A stretch of DNA of 64,000 bases from Phytophthora sp. 'mugwort' (lineage: Eukaryota > Oomycota > Peronosporomycetes > Peronosporales > Peronosporaceae). The translations under genes and the position numbers were made by a program. Below, in pieces: positions 53,968 to 64,000 of this stretch (the stretch's first letter is position 1; the number at the start of each line of letters is the position of its first letter). A model generated the notes under the pieces. The model saw only the letters and a list, made by a program, of their open reading frames with translations, was not told the origin of the DNA and ran no database searches. Where the stretch lies: NCBI GenBank assembly GCA_033558025.1, contig JAUCEF010000006.1, positions 806,001 to 870,000 of the forward strand, read 5' to 3'.

Positions 53968-55578
53968 ATGGTGTCACTGCGGCAGCGTAAGACCGCCCAG
54001 GACGACACCCTGTCTTCCACGACAGTAAGTGCGTCGTCCTCCGCGTCGGATGAGACCCTTGCGACGTCTGTAGATTCTGCGCAGCCCAAGAACGACGAGG
54101 ACGAAGCCAATGACTGGCCCTCCATCCTGCTCCTTCTGCTGTTGTACACGTTGCAGGGCATCCCCATGGGTCTATCCAGTAGCATCCCATTCATCCTGCA
54201 GGAGAAAGTCGGCTACGGAGACCAGGCCACCTTCAGTCTCGTGTCCTGGCCATTCAGCCTCAAGCTGCTTTGGGCGCCGTTCGTGGACTCGCTCTACAGC
54301 GAGCGCTTCGGCCGCCGCAAGTCGTGGCTCATCCCCGTGCAGTTCACTTGCGCTGCGCTCATGGTAATAGGCAGTTGGTTCATGAGCGACCTGCTGGGTG
54401 AGGGCGAGGGTCAGAAGCCGCACGTCATATACCTCACGGTCTTCTTCTTCGTGCTCTACTTCATGATGGCCACGCAGGACATCGCCGTGGACGGCTGGGC
54501 TATTACTATGCTTTCCGAAAAGAATGTGGGCCACGCATCTACATGCAATACAGTGGGTCAGACAATCGGCTACTTTGTGGCGTACGTGGGTTTCCTGGCG
54601 CTTAATGATTCGGCCACTTGCAACAGCTACCTGCGCAGCGAACCAGAAGACGAAGGCATGGTGTCGCTGCCTGGCTTCATGAGTTTTTGGGGATGGGTCA
54701 TGTTTTTCACTACTTTGGGCGTCTGGCTCTTCAAGCACGAGAAACCTGAGGATGAAGGCAGCGAGCGGCTGACCATCGCCCAGACGTACTCGCAGTTGTA
54801 CTCAGTACTGCGTCTGCCGAGTGTTATCTCGCTGTCTGTGGTGCTACTTACGAGCAAGATTGGCTTTGCTGCTGCAGAGAGTGTCGCGTCGCTGAAGCTT
54901 GTGGAGTACGGTATGAAGAAGGAGAAGCTGGCACTGTTGACGCCGATCCTTGTTCCGCTTGGAATCGTCATCCCGGTTTTGATCGGGCGGTGGATCAAAC
55001 CATCGCAGCCGCTCAACTTGTTCCTCTGGGGTTACCCCGTGCGACTTGCAGTGGGACTGTTGTACGCCGGAATCGTGTACCTCACGCCCATGGCCATGGC
55101 GCAAGACGAGAGTTCCCACTTTGTATTCTACGGTATGATTCTAGCAATTGGGGCGCTACACGAGGTCGCCGCCAACATGATGTACGTCCCGCAGATGGCC
55201 TTCTACGCTCGGATCAGCGATCCGTCCATTGGTGGCACGTACATGACTTTCCTCAACACGGTCACGAACTTGGGCTCCAAATGGCCCAACTCGCTCAGCC
55301 TCGCCGTCGTGGATCATCTTACCACGCGTGAGTGTCTGGGCGGCTACTTCCAGGACGAAGTGCTGGACATCGGATCCGTCACATGCTCGGACGCCGAAGC
55401 ACGTCAAGCCTGCGTTGACGCTGGTGGCGAGTGTCTCGTCGTCCGTGATGGCTTCTACGTGGAGACTGTCATTTGCTTAGCGATCGGTGTCGTCTGGCTG
55501 CTCTTCTTCTATCGCCGCATTCAATTCCTGCAGAACCTCAAGATTGACAGATGGCGCGTGGATGCCACCGCCGATTAG
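53968..55578 (+). CDS. Acetyl-CoA transporter, SLC33A1/AT-1 family (MFS)
   Basis: Single exon, 536 aa, ATG 53968. After a Ser-rich cytosolic N-terminus, twelve helices follow. Family landmarks: LLLLLLYTLQGIPMGLSSSI (helix 1), SWPFSLKLLWAPFVDSLY, FGRRKSWLIPVQ, the TQDIAVDGWAITML signature, GQTIGYFVAYVGF, and late GGTYMTFLNTVTNLGSKWP. SLC33A1 carries acetyl-CoA into the ER/Golgi lumen for protein and glycan acetylation. A lumenal loop before the last helix has several cysteines (CLGGYF, VTCSDAEARQACVDAGGECL), probably disulphide-linked. Confidence 0.88.
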   Translation: MVSLRQRKTAQDDTLSSTTVSASSSASDETLATSVDSAQPKNDEDEANDWPSILLLLLLYTLQGIPMGLSSSIPFILQEKVGYGDQATFSLVSWPFSLKLLWAPFVDSLYSERFGRRKSWLIPVQFTCAALMVIGSWFMSDLLGEGEGQKPHVIYLTVFFFVLYFMMATQDIAVDGWAITMLSEKNVGHASTCNTVGQTIGYFVAYVGFLALNDSATCNSYLRSEPEDEGMVSLPGFMSFWGWVMFFTTLGVWLFKHEKPEDEGSERLTIAQTYSQLYSVLRLPSVISLSVVLLTSKIGFAAAESVASLKLVEYGMKKEKLALLTPILVPLGIVIPVLIGRWIKPSQPLNLFLWGYPVRLAVGLLYAGIVYLTPMAMAQDESSHFVFYGMILAIGALHEVAANMMYVPQMAFYARISDPSIGGTYMTFLNTVTNLGSKWPNSLSLAVVDHLTTRECLGGYFQDEVLDIGSVTCSDAEARQACVDAGGECLVVRDGFYVETVICLAIGVVWLLFFYRRIQFLQNLKIDRWRVDATAD

Positions 55579-55927
55579 GCTTTTTAGCCTACAGTACAAA
55601 TCAATAGAGCCTCGTTCTCGAACAACATGTACTACCGGTAGTATGTTCTACTGCGCTCTACATTCTGCTACCTGTAGTACTATCTCCGCTAAGAAAATAA
55701 TGCACATTTGTAGAGTTTCACGTGAGAATGTTTGTCATATTCAATATTAGTACGGACGGCGATCGGCATAGTTTAGGGAATGATGGCCACGCATAAAACA
55801 TTATTGACGGCGTCTTGCTCGTCCTTCCTTCGGGTCCTCACTTGGTTACATAGCAACAGCTGAATATGTGCGAGCCAGCCAGACGACAATTCAAGTCAGG
55901 CATTTGTGTTGTTTTGAGCTGCGTTCA
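55579..55927. other. Gap between convergent genes
   Basis: Shared 3' region of the transporter and the SKP1-domain gene. GTAGTACT-type words near 55640-55680. No gene. Confidence 0.4.
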
Positions 55928-57382
55928 CTACGTCATCGTGGCTGAAAGACGGCGTTGGACATACTCAAACTGTGACGACCGCACAACGGAGGACCGAAAC
56001 ACTTCGCGCGGTGCAAAGTCTAGACGGGGCTTCTTCTTCTTGTCACAGTCGCGGTATGCGGACTCAAGGTTCAACTCGAACATCTTAATCACCTTTGCCA
56101 TGTCTTCGTCATCATCGTCTTCGAATTGTGATTCCTTGAATACTGCACTCGGATTTTGGCGTGCTAAACGAACTTTTTCTTCCAAAGTCTGCGGTTTGTT
56201 GCTCTTCCCGTTTCGAAAACTGGACGACTTTGTCGCCGTCGGATTAGGTTCTTCCTTCTCGTCACTGCTACTCGAATCTTGGCTGTGCATATTTGACCCT
56301 ATTGCACTCTTCTCAATCGCAGCAGATGTCATCAAGTCGACGTGGTCGATTGTCTCGCTTGAAGCAGGCGGTGATTTTTTCTTTTTGCGTTTCTTGCGCT
56401 TCTTTTTACTGGAAATAGTGCTGCTGCTGTTGAAGTCACCGGGATCCGACAAGCTCTCTCCATGTAGATGGCAGTGCTTCGTAGTCGTTGCTGCTGTCTG
56501 CTGTGGCTGGATTTGATTTGGCGTAGCGTTAGGATTGCTGCCGCTGCCATTGATGAAACTAACTAACTCGTCGACACTTGGTTGGTCGAACTCCACCAGC
56601 TCGTACTCCTCTGTGGAAAGGTCATGATCAAGTGTGTTGAACATGTCAAAATCAAACCCTGTCATATCACTTCGCAGCTCACAACTACATTCGACATCAG
56701 GCGGGGCCTCCAGGCCAAATTTTTTCCGCAGTTCGCCCGCCTCCGACGTCGCTGACATGATCTGTGCAATGGACCGACACGTGAGGTCTACAAGCGGCTG
56801 GATATCCAAGTTCGATGCAACCTTCGCCAGGTCGCACAGCTCCTTCGACTCCAACCCGACAAACTCGTCCTCCCAATCCAGCATCGCCGTTTCCACGCGA
56901 TCCACCTGCTGCTTGTACAGACAACTACAAAGCGTCGCGGAGTAGCACAATCAGCACATGCATTAAACCCATTTAGTCGCCACAAAAAAACAAATACCTG
57001 CAATAGTCCAGCGCACGTTCGACACTTTCTGTAGGCACGTCGAAAATGGGGATGACGTGCTGCTTGATGCCATTCTTGGGCTTCTTCCCGGCCACATCTT
57101 CGATAATAAGCATTGAACCATAGATCAGTCCTCTCTTCGGCAATATGGCAAGGATTCTCGAGCTCGCTTACCTTGCATCAGTACCCAGAGTGTGGATGAC
57201 ATCATCGCCTGCTCGTACGTCACGTCGAACGTTGTGCCGTCCTTGCAATTAAGCTGCAGCTTCGAGTGATGCGTAATTAGCGTTTTATCCTCAAACAGCT
57301 TCACTTCTCCTCCTCCCGCAGCAGCTACAGAATCCGGAAGTTTCCGCTTGCTGCGTTTCTCATCGCCGACGCTCACCCTCAT
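55928..57382 (-). CDS. SKP1-domain protein with long lysine-rich tail
   Basis: Three exons: 57382-57172, 57130-56998, 56924-55928; GT-AG and in phase, 446 aa. Residues about 38-165 are SKP1-like: a BTB/POZ part (LQLNCKDGTTFDVTYEQAMM, IPIFDVPTESVERALDYC) and the dimerisation helices that bind F-box proteins (MLDWEDEFVGLESKELCDLA, LDIQPLVDLTCRSIAQIM). Normal SKP1 ends about here at 160-165 aa. This one continues for 280 residues: acidic (TEEYELVEFDQPSVDELV), a nuclear-localisation-like KKKRKKRKKKK, Ser-rich, then a conserved-looking end (LEEKVRLARQNPSAVFKESQ, IKMFELNLESAYRDCDKKKK). It may be a specialised adaptor rather than the core SCF subunit. Confidence 0.75.
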
Positions 57383-58408
57383 GGGAACGGTCGTGGGCTT
57401 GTTCAGGAACGCCGTATCTCGACAAATGGCGCGCCTCCGCCGCTGATATTTTCACCGCGAGGCAGTTCGGTGTCTTTTGCGCGCAATGCCGCCAGCTAGC
57501 GGGCTTCAAGAATGCTCTGGGCGCGTAGAGAGGTCAGACCGCGCAGTCGTCGTCCTGCAACAGAGTTTTGTGTGTGGTGTCTGCGCTGTAGCTGAGAGTC
57601 TCCTCCCCCTCTGTTTTCGGAAGAAAAACTACGGAAGTGCACATTTTTTGAGTCATGGGTAAATAAGTGCATAGTGAGCGCAAGTCAACTGATATGGTTC
57701 GGGAACTATTAATAATGGAAGTGCCAAATGTACAAATGCTATTCCAACGAACCATATGATTGGCTGGAAGAGCGTGCGGGATAGGCGAGCCCGTGCGCCG
57801 AAAATCCGGACGATATTACTAATACATAATGTCCGTCTAGATTCGGTGGTAATAGCAAGTAGCAAGTTGCAAGTAGCAAGTTGCAAGTTGCTATTACCAC
57901 CGAATCTAGACGGACATTATTTGCCTTTAAACGATACGCATGTCTTGGCTTTGGCAGCTGAAAACAATGCGAATTTCATTACCCATCATCTAGGGTAAAT
58001 TTACTTTATCTTCGTTTTGGTGTGCGCAACGAACATCAAATTGTGTCAGTCATTTCGGCTCAAAGCTAGATTTGGGAATTGTGCACGGACTTGGCGTGTT
58101 TTCGTGCACCCATCTTGTGTATTTTCGTCAGCATTTCGGTGTCACCAAAATTAGATGATTCGATCGCGCCGAAAGGGAACATGCATGACGTTACAGTTAA
58201 CTTTTTAAGCTGCCTCCTTTCCTACGAAAGTTATAGCCTTGTACAAAAATCGCGTGCGGAAATAAGGCACCAGGCTGTACAGATAGCCATCCCACGAAAA
58301 GTGACTAATCAGCGTCTCCAGTATGCCTTCTTGCCTCGGCCGAACGGAGGATCTGTTTAATTCTCAGTTTGACCGATGTATTCGTGCGCATTAAAAACTG
58401 CTGGAACG
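57383..58408. other. Edge of the gene block with a foldback
   Basis: Holds the SKP1-domain gene's promoter and the perfect foldback at 57826-57920. Short open frames have no homology. Confidence 0.4.
57826..57920. repeat. Perfect foldback, 33-bp arms
   Basis: Arms 57826-57858 and 57888-57920 are exact reverse complements (left begins ATAATGTCCGTCTAG). The 29-base spacer is a GTAGCAAGTTGCAA tandem repeat. Perfect arms imply recent origin or conversion. Confidence 0.9.
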
Positions 58409-58730
58409 TTACCGTTCAAACTGGTTAAATGCCTCGTGGAACTCCTCCCACGAATCAAACCTCGTCTTTAAGTCGTACGACCGCATTGGACCCAGCAGCA
58501 TTGACACGAAAATCGAGCTTTTGGGGGAATCTCGGTGTATACATCTGGTACAGCCAATAGCAAGATCGTCAGTTTCCTCCTCGCTATCTTCGCGCACGTC
58601 TACTGCTCCAACACAGTCTTCATCGTTGGTTGCTCCGGATGTCTCGCGCTCGACATTGCGTTTGCCGAACCAGTGTCATCATCACCATCGGGCGGAAGAG
58701 GGGCCTTCTCTACATAAGCAGCATTGCTGT
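58409..58730 (-). mobile_element. N-terminal fragment of a MULE/FAR1-like protein
   Basis: A minus-strand frame ends in MRSYDLKTRFDSWEEFHEAF then NQFER followed by a GTAACG donor-like site. The RFDSWEEF..AF..F pattern is the start of FAR1/MULE proteins in this group and parallels GLESSFERY at 21273. No catalytic part follows at lower coordinates. Confidence 0.5.
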
Positions 58731-59565
58731 TATCATTCAAAAAGTGCCTGCGGTCGGTTTATCTAATTCAGAGAGGGCTTCGTTCAAGGCGCTGTCATCC
58801 GAATCGGACGAAATGTAAAGTATCACACGCCGTCCAGCGCACTCTTGGACCAGGCCAATTCTTATTTGCTTTCCGCAGCGCAGCTTTTCTACTGTGAGTC
58901 AGCATATTCCGGCCTGCCAGCACGAGCTGTGTCGCCTGCTTGTACAGACATGCCCGAGCTTGATTCTCCGTCCGGTGCCCGTCCAACTTCGCGCGGCCGT
59001 AGACTGGTTGCGGGGAATGCTCAGCAAGGTCCCTTCTCGAAGATTTGCCGCTCCTCACGTACTCGGGCCACCTCCGAGACAGTCGTGTGGACCTGCATTG
59101 CTGGCGCATCGCCATTTTTCGGGGGGCTCCGTCAGCAAGCGATCTTTTCGTTGTCAAATAGAAAGGAACGCTAGCGAGGTTTAGCAGTACAGCCACACAA
59201 GGCCATGTAGATAGAGAGAACGTACTGTGCCAACCATCCCCATGACCTTCACGCTTGCATGTGCTCCAAAGAGGAGGATCGACGAATGCCAGTTGTTTGG
59301 CGCGTAGCGTTCATTTTTTGAAAAAAAATAAGAACTGGACCTCGTCTCGGTAAGCTTTGTTTATCTTCGGTCAGCAAGTTCATCCTGAACCCAAGAAACC
59401 GGATCTATCTGCTCCACTGAAATTTAACCGAATCCGAAACAAATCACACTGAAGTTGGATCTTGAATTCGGTGGTAGCAGCGGCTTCCCGAAAATCCGAT
59501 GAGCTAACACGCTTGACACCATGCATCGCCTACATGTACTGCAGCGTGATCAGCGTTGTGCCAAT
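58731..59565. other. Repeat-type gap
   Basis: A 133-aa minus-strand open frame (58795-59196) has no recognisable motif. The 3' end of hAT remnant 3 probably lies near 59400-59560. Confidence 0.3.
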
Positions 59566-61120
59566 TTACATTAAAAAATGATTGGGATACGTAGTCGAGC
59601 CCCAATGTAAATTGTTCAATGCCAACATTGTATTGCTCCTTACACACTGCGTCCACTGACCCGCATCCCTACCATATACTGCGGTTAGCTCTGAGAATAC
59701 GAGCATTTCCAGCGTCGCCGGCTTCATCGCGCGGCGCTGATCGGTGAAAACGAGCTTGGAGTGAAAAAACAATCTCTCACAGATGTTGGACGTTGGAGGG
59801 ATGAAGTTGGTGCCGATGCAATCTACTTAGGGCTTGAAAAGTGGCGGCGCTTCAATGCCTGCTAAGCGAACGACATCTTCTTTTCTGCGTCGTTGAGCTC
59901 CTTCTCCGGCTCATTCTCACGTGTTACAAGAAATCTGGTGCTGGTAGACCTTTCGGCTGACGTCAACTTTCGGCCGGAGTGCATTCGACTAGCGCGCGCT
60001 CATACGTCGGGTTGTTGATGATAGAAGCATTGGCACTGAAATACTTCTTTGTGATAGGATAGTTCTCAATAGTGTGGTCAAATAGACCACGCACCTCCAG
60101 CATAGTTATTGACTCACCTTGAAGTTCAATGGTGATACTGTCAAGCTTGATTAAGTCTTCATCAACTCCGAAACTGCCATAGCTTCCGTGGCCGTTAGCA
60201 TTAGCTGATCCACGCCACATTTTACGGCATCTGTTGTACACATTTGACGAAGAACTGGTATAAGCTTATCACATCGTTTGAGCAACTTCATTGTACTGCT
60301 CCACCTGGTTTCATTTTGAACTTCGGATATTCACCAGTAACCTTCGCTAGACACGCTCGACCCTTTACCGTCGCCAACTTGAGCATCAACTTATTGGCTC
60401 TATTAATGAGCGTGGTGTGATCTTCGAGAAATAGTTGAACAGCTAGGTTAAACCTATGGCTGGCGCATTCAATGAAGGGTATGCCTCCCCGGTCACCAAG
60501 GTACCGGTTGCCAGAACAGATGTCACCAAGACGAACAGCATACAGGACCAACGGCGCTCAAATTCGCTGAGCGTGTCGGCAAGAAAATCACTCATGCTTT
60601 GTGCACTTAAGTCGCTCTCATCTTCCAGCGGGGAAAATGCCAGCAGAACACGACCCTCAAGGATCGCTTGCGTTGCTGGAAACACAGCGAATACGCCAAC
60701 GCAGTGGATTCCAGCCGTTGTCCACCCATCAAGGACAAGGCCAAAAGAATGGGGGCTCTCACGAATAAACGTTTCCATCTTCTTCATTATGGCGAACATG
60801 TGCACTTTCAGTATCCTCCGAGAAACACGTGGTAGTTTGGAACACGACCTAGTGTGGGGATCCTCGCAGAAGCTGAGCGGCAGCGCCTTCATTACAATCC
60901 AGTTGGCCCACTTGTTGAGCGAGTCGCTCTTGTTAACTTGAAGTAACCCCGTTATAGCAGGGTGCAGGGTGCCGTTCGAATTGGTGAGTCCCTCGTGGCC
61001 TTTGTGCGTTGTACGGAGGTACTGGAGTAGGTTGGAGTAGCCGGCTTTGATGTCTTGTTAATACACTTTGCCGCAGGTACAGTGATGAAAGCTGGAATCA
61101 ACGACGTCCGGTTGAAACCA
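59566..61120 (-). mobile_element. hAT transposase remnant 3
   Basis: BED finger near 61110-61035 (HCTCGKVY, a stop, then KAGYSNLLQYLRTTHKGHEG). The core frame 60892-60443 reads MKALPLSFCEDPH, SFGLVLDGWTTAGIHCVGVF and FLADTLSEFERR. A frameshift leads to GDICSGNRYLGDRGGIPFIE then CASHRFNLAVQLFLED (60550-60400), then ITIELQGESITMLEVRGLFD (60150-60080). The C-terminal dimerisation region is RLFFHSKLVFTDQRRAMKPA then TLEMLVFS (59780-59690). It is a different hAT lineage from remnants 1 and 2, and decayed. Confidence 0.75.
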
Positions 61121-62346
61121 AGCTTGGTAGATCACTCTACTTGAAGCACCATGATGGAGCAGAGTGTGCCCGTGATATGGGAATGAGTTGTGTCTGTTGG
61201 AGTGGAGCGTGTAAGGGTGCCGCTGCATTGGAGCGTAGACCTCGACCTCTCTGCTCCAACGATCTGTGTGCGGTTAATGAACCGTGCGCTTCGCTGTCCA
61301 CCAATGCAATTATCACATTGTCCGGCAATGAAAATTTGTACTTGCTTTGGACAATTTGTTCAATGTAATCATTGCAATTAAAATTGAGGCAACGCTGAGC
61401 GTGATGCATCTAGCTTAGTTACATCTCTACAGTAAGAAAACTGTTCAGGTTGATGGTACCAGTACAGCAATAAGAAGATTTCGCTTGGGCGAAGTGTTGC
61501 GCTTTCCGTACAGCCAATGCGTTGTTTCAAAAGAAAAACAATACAGATACAATGTTACTCCAAGGCGTGAATTGAATAATGAGCAACTCTGCGCGGTGGT
61601 TTATAATGCGCCTCCGACGTTCAATGACATCTGCGGTACAACCAGGCTCCTAGTATTTAACATTTTAGGAATCCTTTTTGTACTCGCACAAAATAAATAA
61701 TAAAATATTTTGAAGTATTCGTAGAATATATTCCAGCACTGTGGCGACTTCTGAGCAGGGGTCCGCAAAAATGCCTGGTATGTTCATGCGAAGGCCATAA
61801 TTAGGGCCATAATGGATGGACGGAGCCAAAATGGATTGACTCCATAGATACACCAAGACATTACCGCGTGAGTCTGTCATCCATCCATTTGTATCTCAAG
61901 CTGCAGGTAGGTGCAAACTCCCTGATTCCCCCTGCTTTAACTTATTCAGTTTTTTATGCTTCAGCAACAAACCCAGCGAAACAGTCCTGCTGCCAAACCA
62001 GTGTGAACATTCCTCGAATAAAGGTTTCGTCCATGCCCTATTTGAGCAGGAATCAGCCACAAACTGGAAATGCAAGTTGTTCTCGGGCGCATTTCCTCAG
62101 CCACTAAACAAAGGTTACACAAACCTCGTGGGTCATTTAGCGAAACCAGAAAACACAAGCGCCAGCAGACGCTATTTGGATCGGCTATAGCTGTGCAGTA
62201 ACCCATCGGACACCATTTGAGGTATTTGAAGTATATGGCGTTTACATTATGTACAATGGGCCCATAATAGTGGTAGTCCGAGTTGGATACAAGCGTGGTT
62301 TCCAAGATAACAAATCCCCCTCCATTCGTCTTCATTGGCTAAATTT
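61121..62346. other. Repeat-type gap
   Basis: AT-rich and without a convincing coding frame. Short ATGGATGGA words near 61810 and 61880. Nothing further identified. Confidence 0.3.
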
Positions 62347-62560
62347 ATCTTGGCTTCCAAGAGATCTCACCCCCTTTCTCCAACTGCTGCACAATCTCCT
62401 TCAGTAGGACTTCCTTTGCATTGCCGTTGTTACGGTCGCCTCCTCGCCACTTGTCGTAGTTGGCTTGATCCGTCATCCAATCTAGCACAACGCGCATCGA
62501 CGACTTCGCCCCGTCAATGCCGTCAGAGTCCCAAGAAATGGGTGTTTCTTTCCTGCTCGC
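62347..62560 (-). pseudogene. SANT/Myb-like domain fragment
   Basis: A minus-strand frame reads ISWDSDGIDGAKSSMRVVLD then WMTDQANYDKWRGGDRNN and AKEVLLKEIVQQLEKGGEIS. This matches a DNA-binding module common in oomycete transposon-associated proteins. It is cut on both sides. Confidence 0.5.
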
Positions 62561-63049
62561 GTTGTCGTTCGAGGTGGCTTGGGATAGCAGCCTTGTCTTC
62601 CTTCTGCTTCTTCCTGGACATGCCGACAGGTATCCCAGATGGCAGTACAGACGTCTCCCTCAAGCTACTTGATGCGCCACCTTCGCTTGGCTTCATCGTT
62701 CCTTTCGATCTTCAAATTGTGTCGGCGCCTCTTGGATATCTTGGAGAGGAAATGCTCGGGCATTAAACATCGTGATTGCGCCGGCGTCCGGGAGAAGTTT
62801 AACATCTTGGAGAAGCAGTTCGCGAGACCGGAGATTTCTTGTCTGCTACAGGAGCTGGAATTACGAACGAAAGTGATTTTTGTGCTGCTGTTCGAAAGTG
62901 ATGGCCATATTATTATGACCTACAAGCCGTAATGGCTGATAGGCAATCAGACCGCCCGAACTTACCTCTGATGATCTCGATAAGCTGAGGAAGTGGAACC
63001 CAGAGCCGGACACAGCTATTCGGCAGAGAATTCTCGCTTCCATCCATCA
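62561..63049. other. Repeat-type gap
   Basis: A KRRR-rich minus-strand piece (SKISKRRRHNLKIERNDEAK near 62750-62680) may belong to the SANT-like fragment. A hairpin sits at 63032-63068. Confidence 0.3.
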
Positions 63050-63068
63050 CTAATGGATGGAAGCGAGA
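63032..63068. repeat. Perfect 16-bp inverted repeat
   Basis: TCTCGCTTCCATCCAT at 63032-63047 is inverted at 63053-63068 around CACTA, at the end of hAT remnant 4. Confidence 0.85.
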
Positions 63069-63241
63069 TTTGGACGCCCCATCCATAGTTCATAACCATT
63101 TGCGGGGCCCTGCTCCAGAGTGCCTTGTAGCGAAGAATCAGGATGTCCTCGAAGGGCGTCTTCTCTAGGCTTTGTCGGAGTCGTCGATACGTGAGTTCTG
63201 CAGCGGAGAAGAAACGCTCACACTCGTTTGGCGTTCGAAGC
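63050..63241 (-). mobile_element. hAT C-terminal dimerisation fragment (remnant 4)
   Basis: A minus-strand frame reads RTPNECERFFSAAELTYRRL then RQSLEKTPFEDILILRYKAL and MVMNYGWGVQISLP. NECERFFSAA is the hallmark of the hAT dimerisation domain. Upstream sequence to 63760 is frame-broken. Confidence 0.7.
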
Positions 63242-64000
63242 GAGTGTCGATGCAGATCTGCTTTACTGGTCCTTGGGCTTTTTCTACCGCTTGGACGAAC
63301 GATTCATCTACCGTAGTCACTGCTGTTTCTCGGGAAAAGAGACCATCGTCTATTTTATAGTTGGCTGTCAGCCTGTTACACGAAGAACACTGTCCAGATT
63401 TCACGGGCACGGGTCGCAACAGCTTCCGGGCTGCAACTCTGCTCCAGTTATTTTAAAAAATGGTTTGCTCAGCAGGCATTAGGGACACATCCCTCGACGT
63501 CAATAAATTAAGCCATGCCAAGGCACGGAGAAGCTCTGGTTGTTTATGTAGTATTATGACTTCGTTCCATCTTGAACAAGCTCGCGGTTTCTGCCAGGGC
63601 CTCGTCTGTCGGTCTGAAATATTGCAGGAAATCTAATGTCAGCGGCTCCATGAACTATAGCTGCTTCATTGCTTTCACTCGCAACGTAGAACGGGGACCG
63701 CTATGGATTTGTGGCGGGTTGGATGTCGCAATGGACCCTGAACCTTTTTTTTTTCACCGTTAGTCCTTGGCACTTGTCGCTAGTGATCGCGAAGGCTGGT
63801 ATGAGCGGCACCTGAGTTACCGTGACATTGAACGTTCTAGTAGTCCTTTTGATTGGAAAATGAAGTTTAATCGTTCAGACGGAAAACACCACGAGTGGAT
63901 CCTTCGATTCCTACCCGAATACGCATAGCGTCGACCGTGGTGATGGTTTCTTCACGCAGCTCTGCTGCGTAAGCTTGCTGCAGTTGCCGCAGAAGCGACA
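63242..64000. other. Right edge, degenerate transposon sequence
   Basis: Probably the decayed upstream part of hAT remnant 4; short pieces such as FMEPLTLDFLQYFRP occur near 63660-63620. No gene. Confidence 0.3.

Noticed and set aside
54172..54738. 188-aa minus-strand ORF
   Set aside because: Antisense to the SLC33A1-like gene, no motifs.
62335..62766. 143-aa plus-strand ORF
   Set aside because: Opposite strand carries a recognisable SANT-like sequence; this frame has none.
1..64000. tRNA, rRNA, CRISPR or viral structural genes
   Set aside because: Looked for by eye and none found; the repeats present are transposon-related or isolated hairpins.

Overview
The window is nuclear DNA from an oomycete, most likely a Phytophthora or close relative. 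Genes contain short GT-AG introns (about 33-135 nt) and the genes are closely packed. The transposon remnants are of types expanded in Peronosporales: hAT with BED fingers, MULE with SWIM finger and Ulp1 domain, PiggyBac, DDE_1/pogo and PIF/Harbinger. Multi-pass membrane families of oomycete type are also present. No bacterial operon, rRNA, tRNA or CRISPR signal was found.

Region 1 (about 1-25.3 kb) is a gene-poor transposon nest. The only convincing host gene is an intact secreted lactonase-like beta-propeller (2869-4020). It is followed by a decayed copy (4604-5525), a signal-peptide-bearing 5' stub of a third copy (22074-22330) and a possible stray 3' tail near 14.4 kb. Between them lie a PiggyBac remnant (435-2300), a MULE remnant (5531-6800), a two-ORF PIF/Harbinger-like element (6846-9390), a DDE_1/pogo remnant (10021-11440), two related hAT remnants (11640-14281 and 15260-17050), a MULE with a C-terminal Ulp1-like protease domain (17700-21601) and another DDE_1 remnant (22690-24000).

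Region 2 (about 25.3-57.4 kb) is a dense block of single-copy host genes. In order: a tail-anchored membrane protein, a trehalose-6-phosphate synthase/phosphatase-like protein lacking canonical catalytic residues, RIC8, an ER-type FKBP, APC7, ornithine decarboxylase, a GT71-like mannosyltransferase, a mitochondrial protein (Bot1/mS45-like), an oomycete multi-pass membrane protein with a decayed paralogue beside it, an unrecognised 384-aa protein, a mitochondrial PP2C, a second GT71-like paralogue, a FYVE-C2-MCTP-like protein, an SLC33A1-type acetyl-CoA transporter and an SKP1-domain protein with a long lysine-rich tail. Exon structures of five genes were rebuilt by hand from splice sites and reading phase. 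Three gene pairs share short bidirectional promoters (32116-32279, 41374-41661, 53793-53967), and one pair is tail to tail with 26 bp between stops.

Region 3 (about 57.4-64 kb) returns to repeats: a perfect 33-bp-arm foldback, a MULE N-terminal fragment, a third hAT remnant (59566-61120), a SANT/Myb-like fragment and a fourth hAT C-terminus. The whole fits the known two-speed organisation of Phytophthora genomes. All family calls come from reading motifs by eye; no database search was run.
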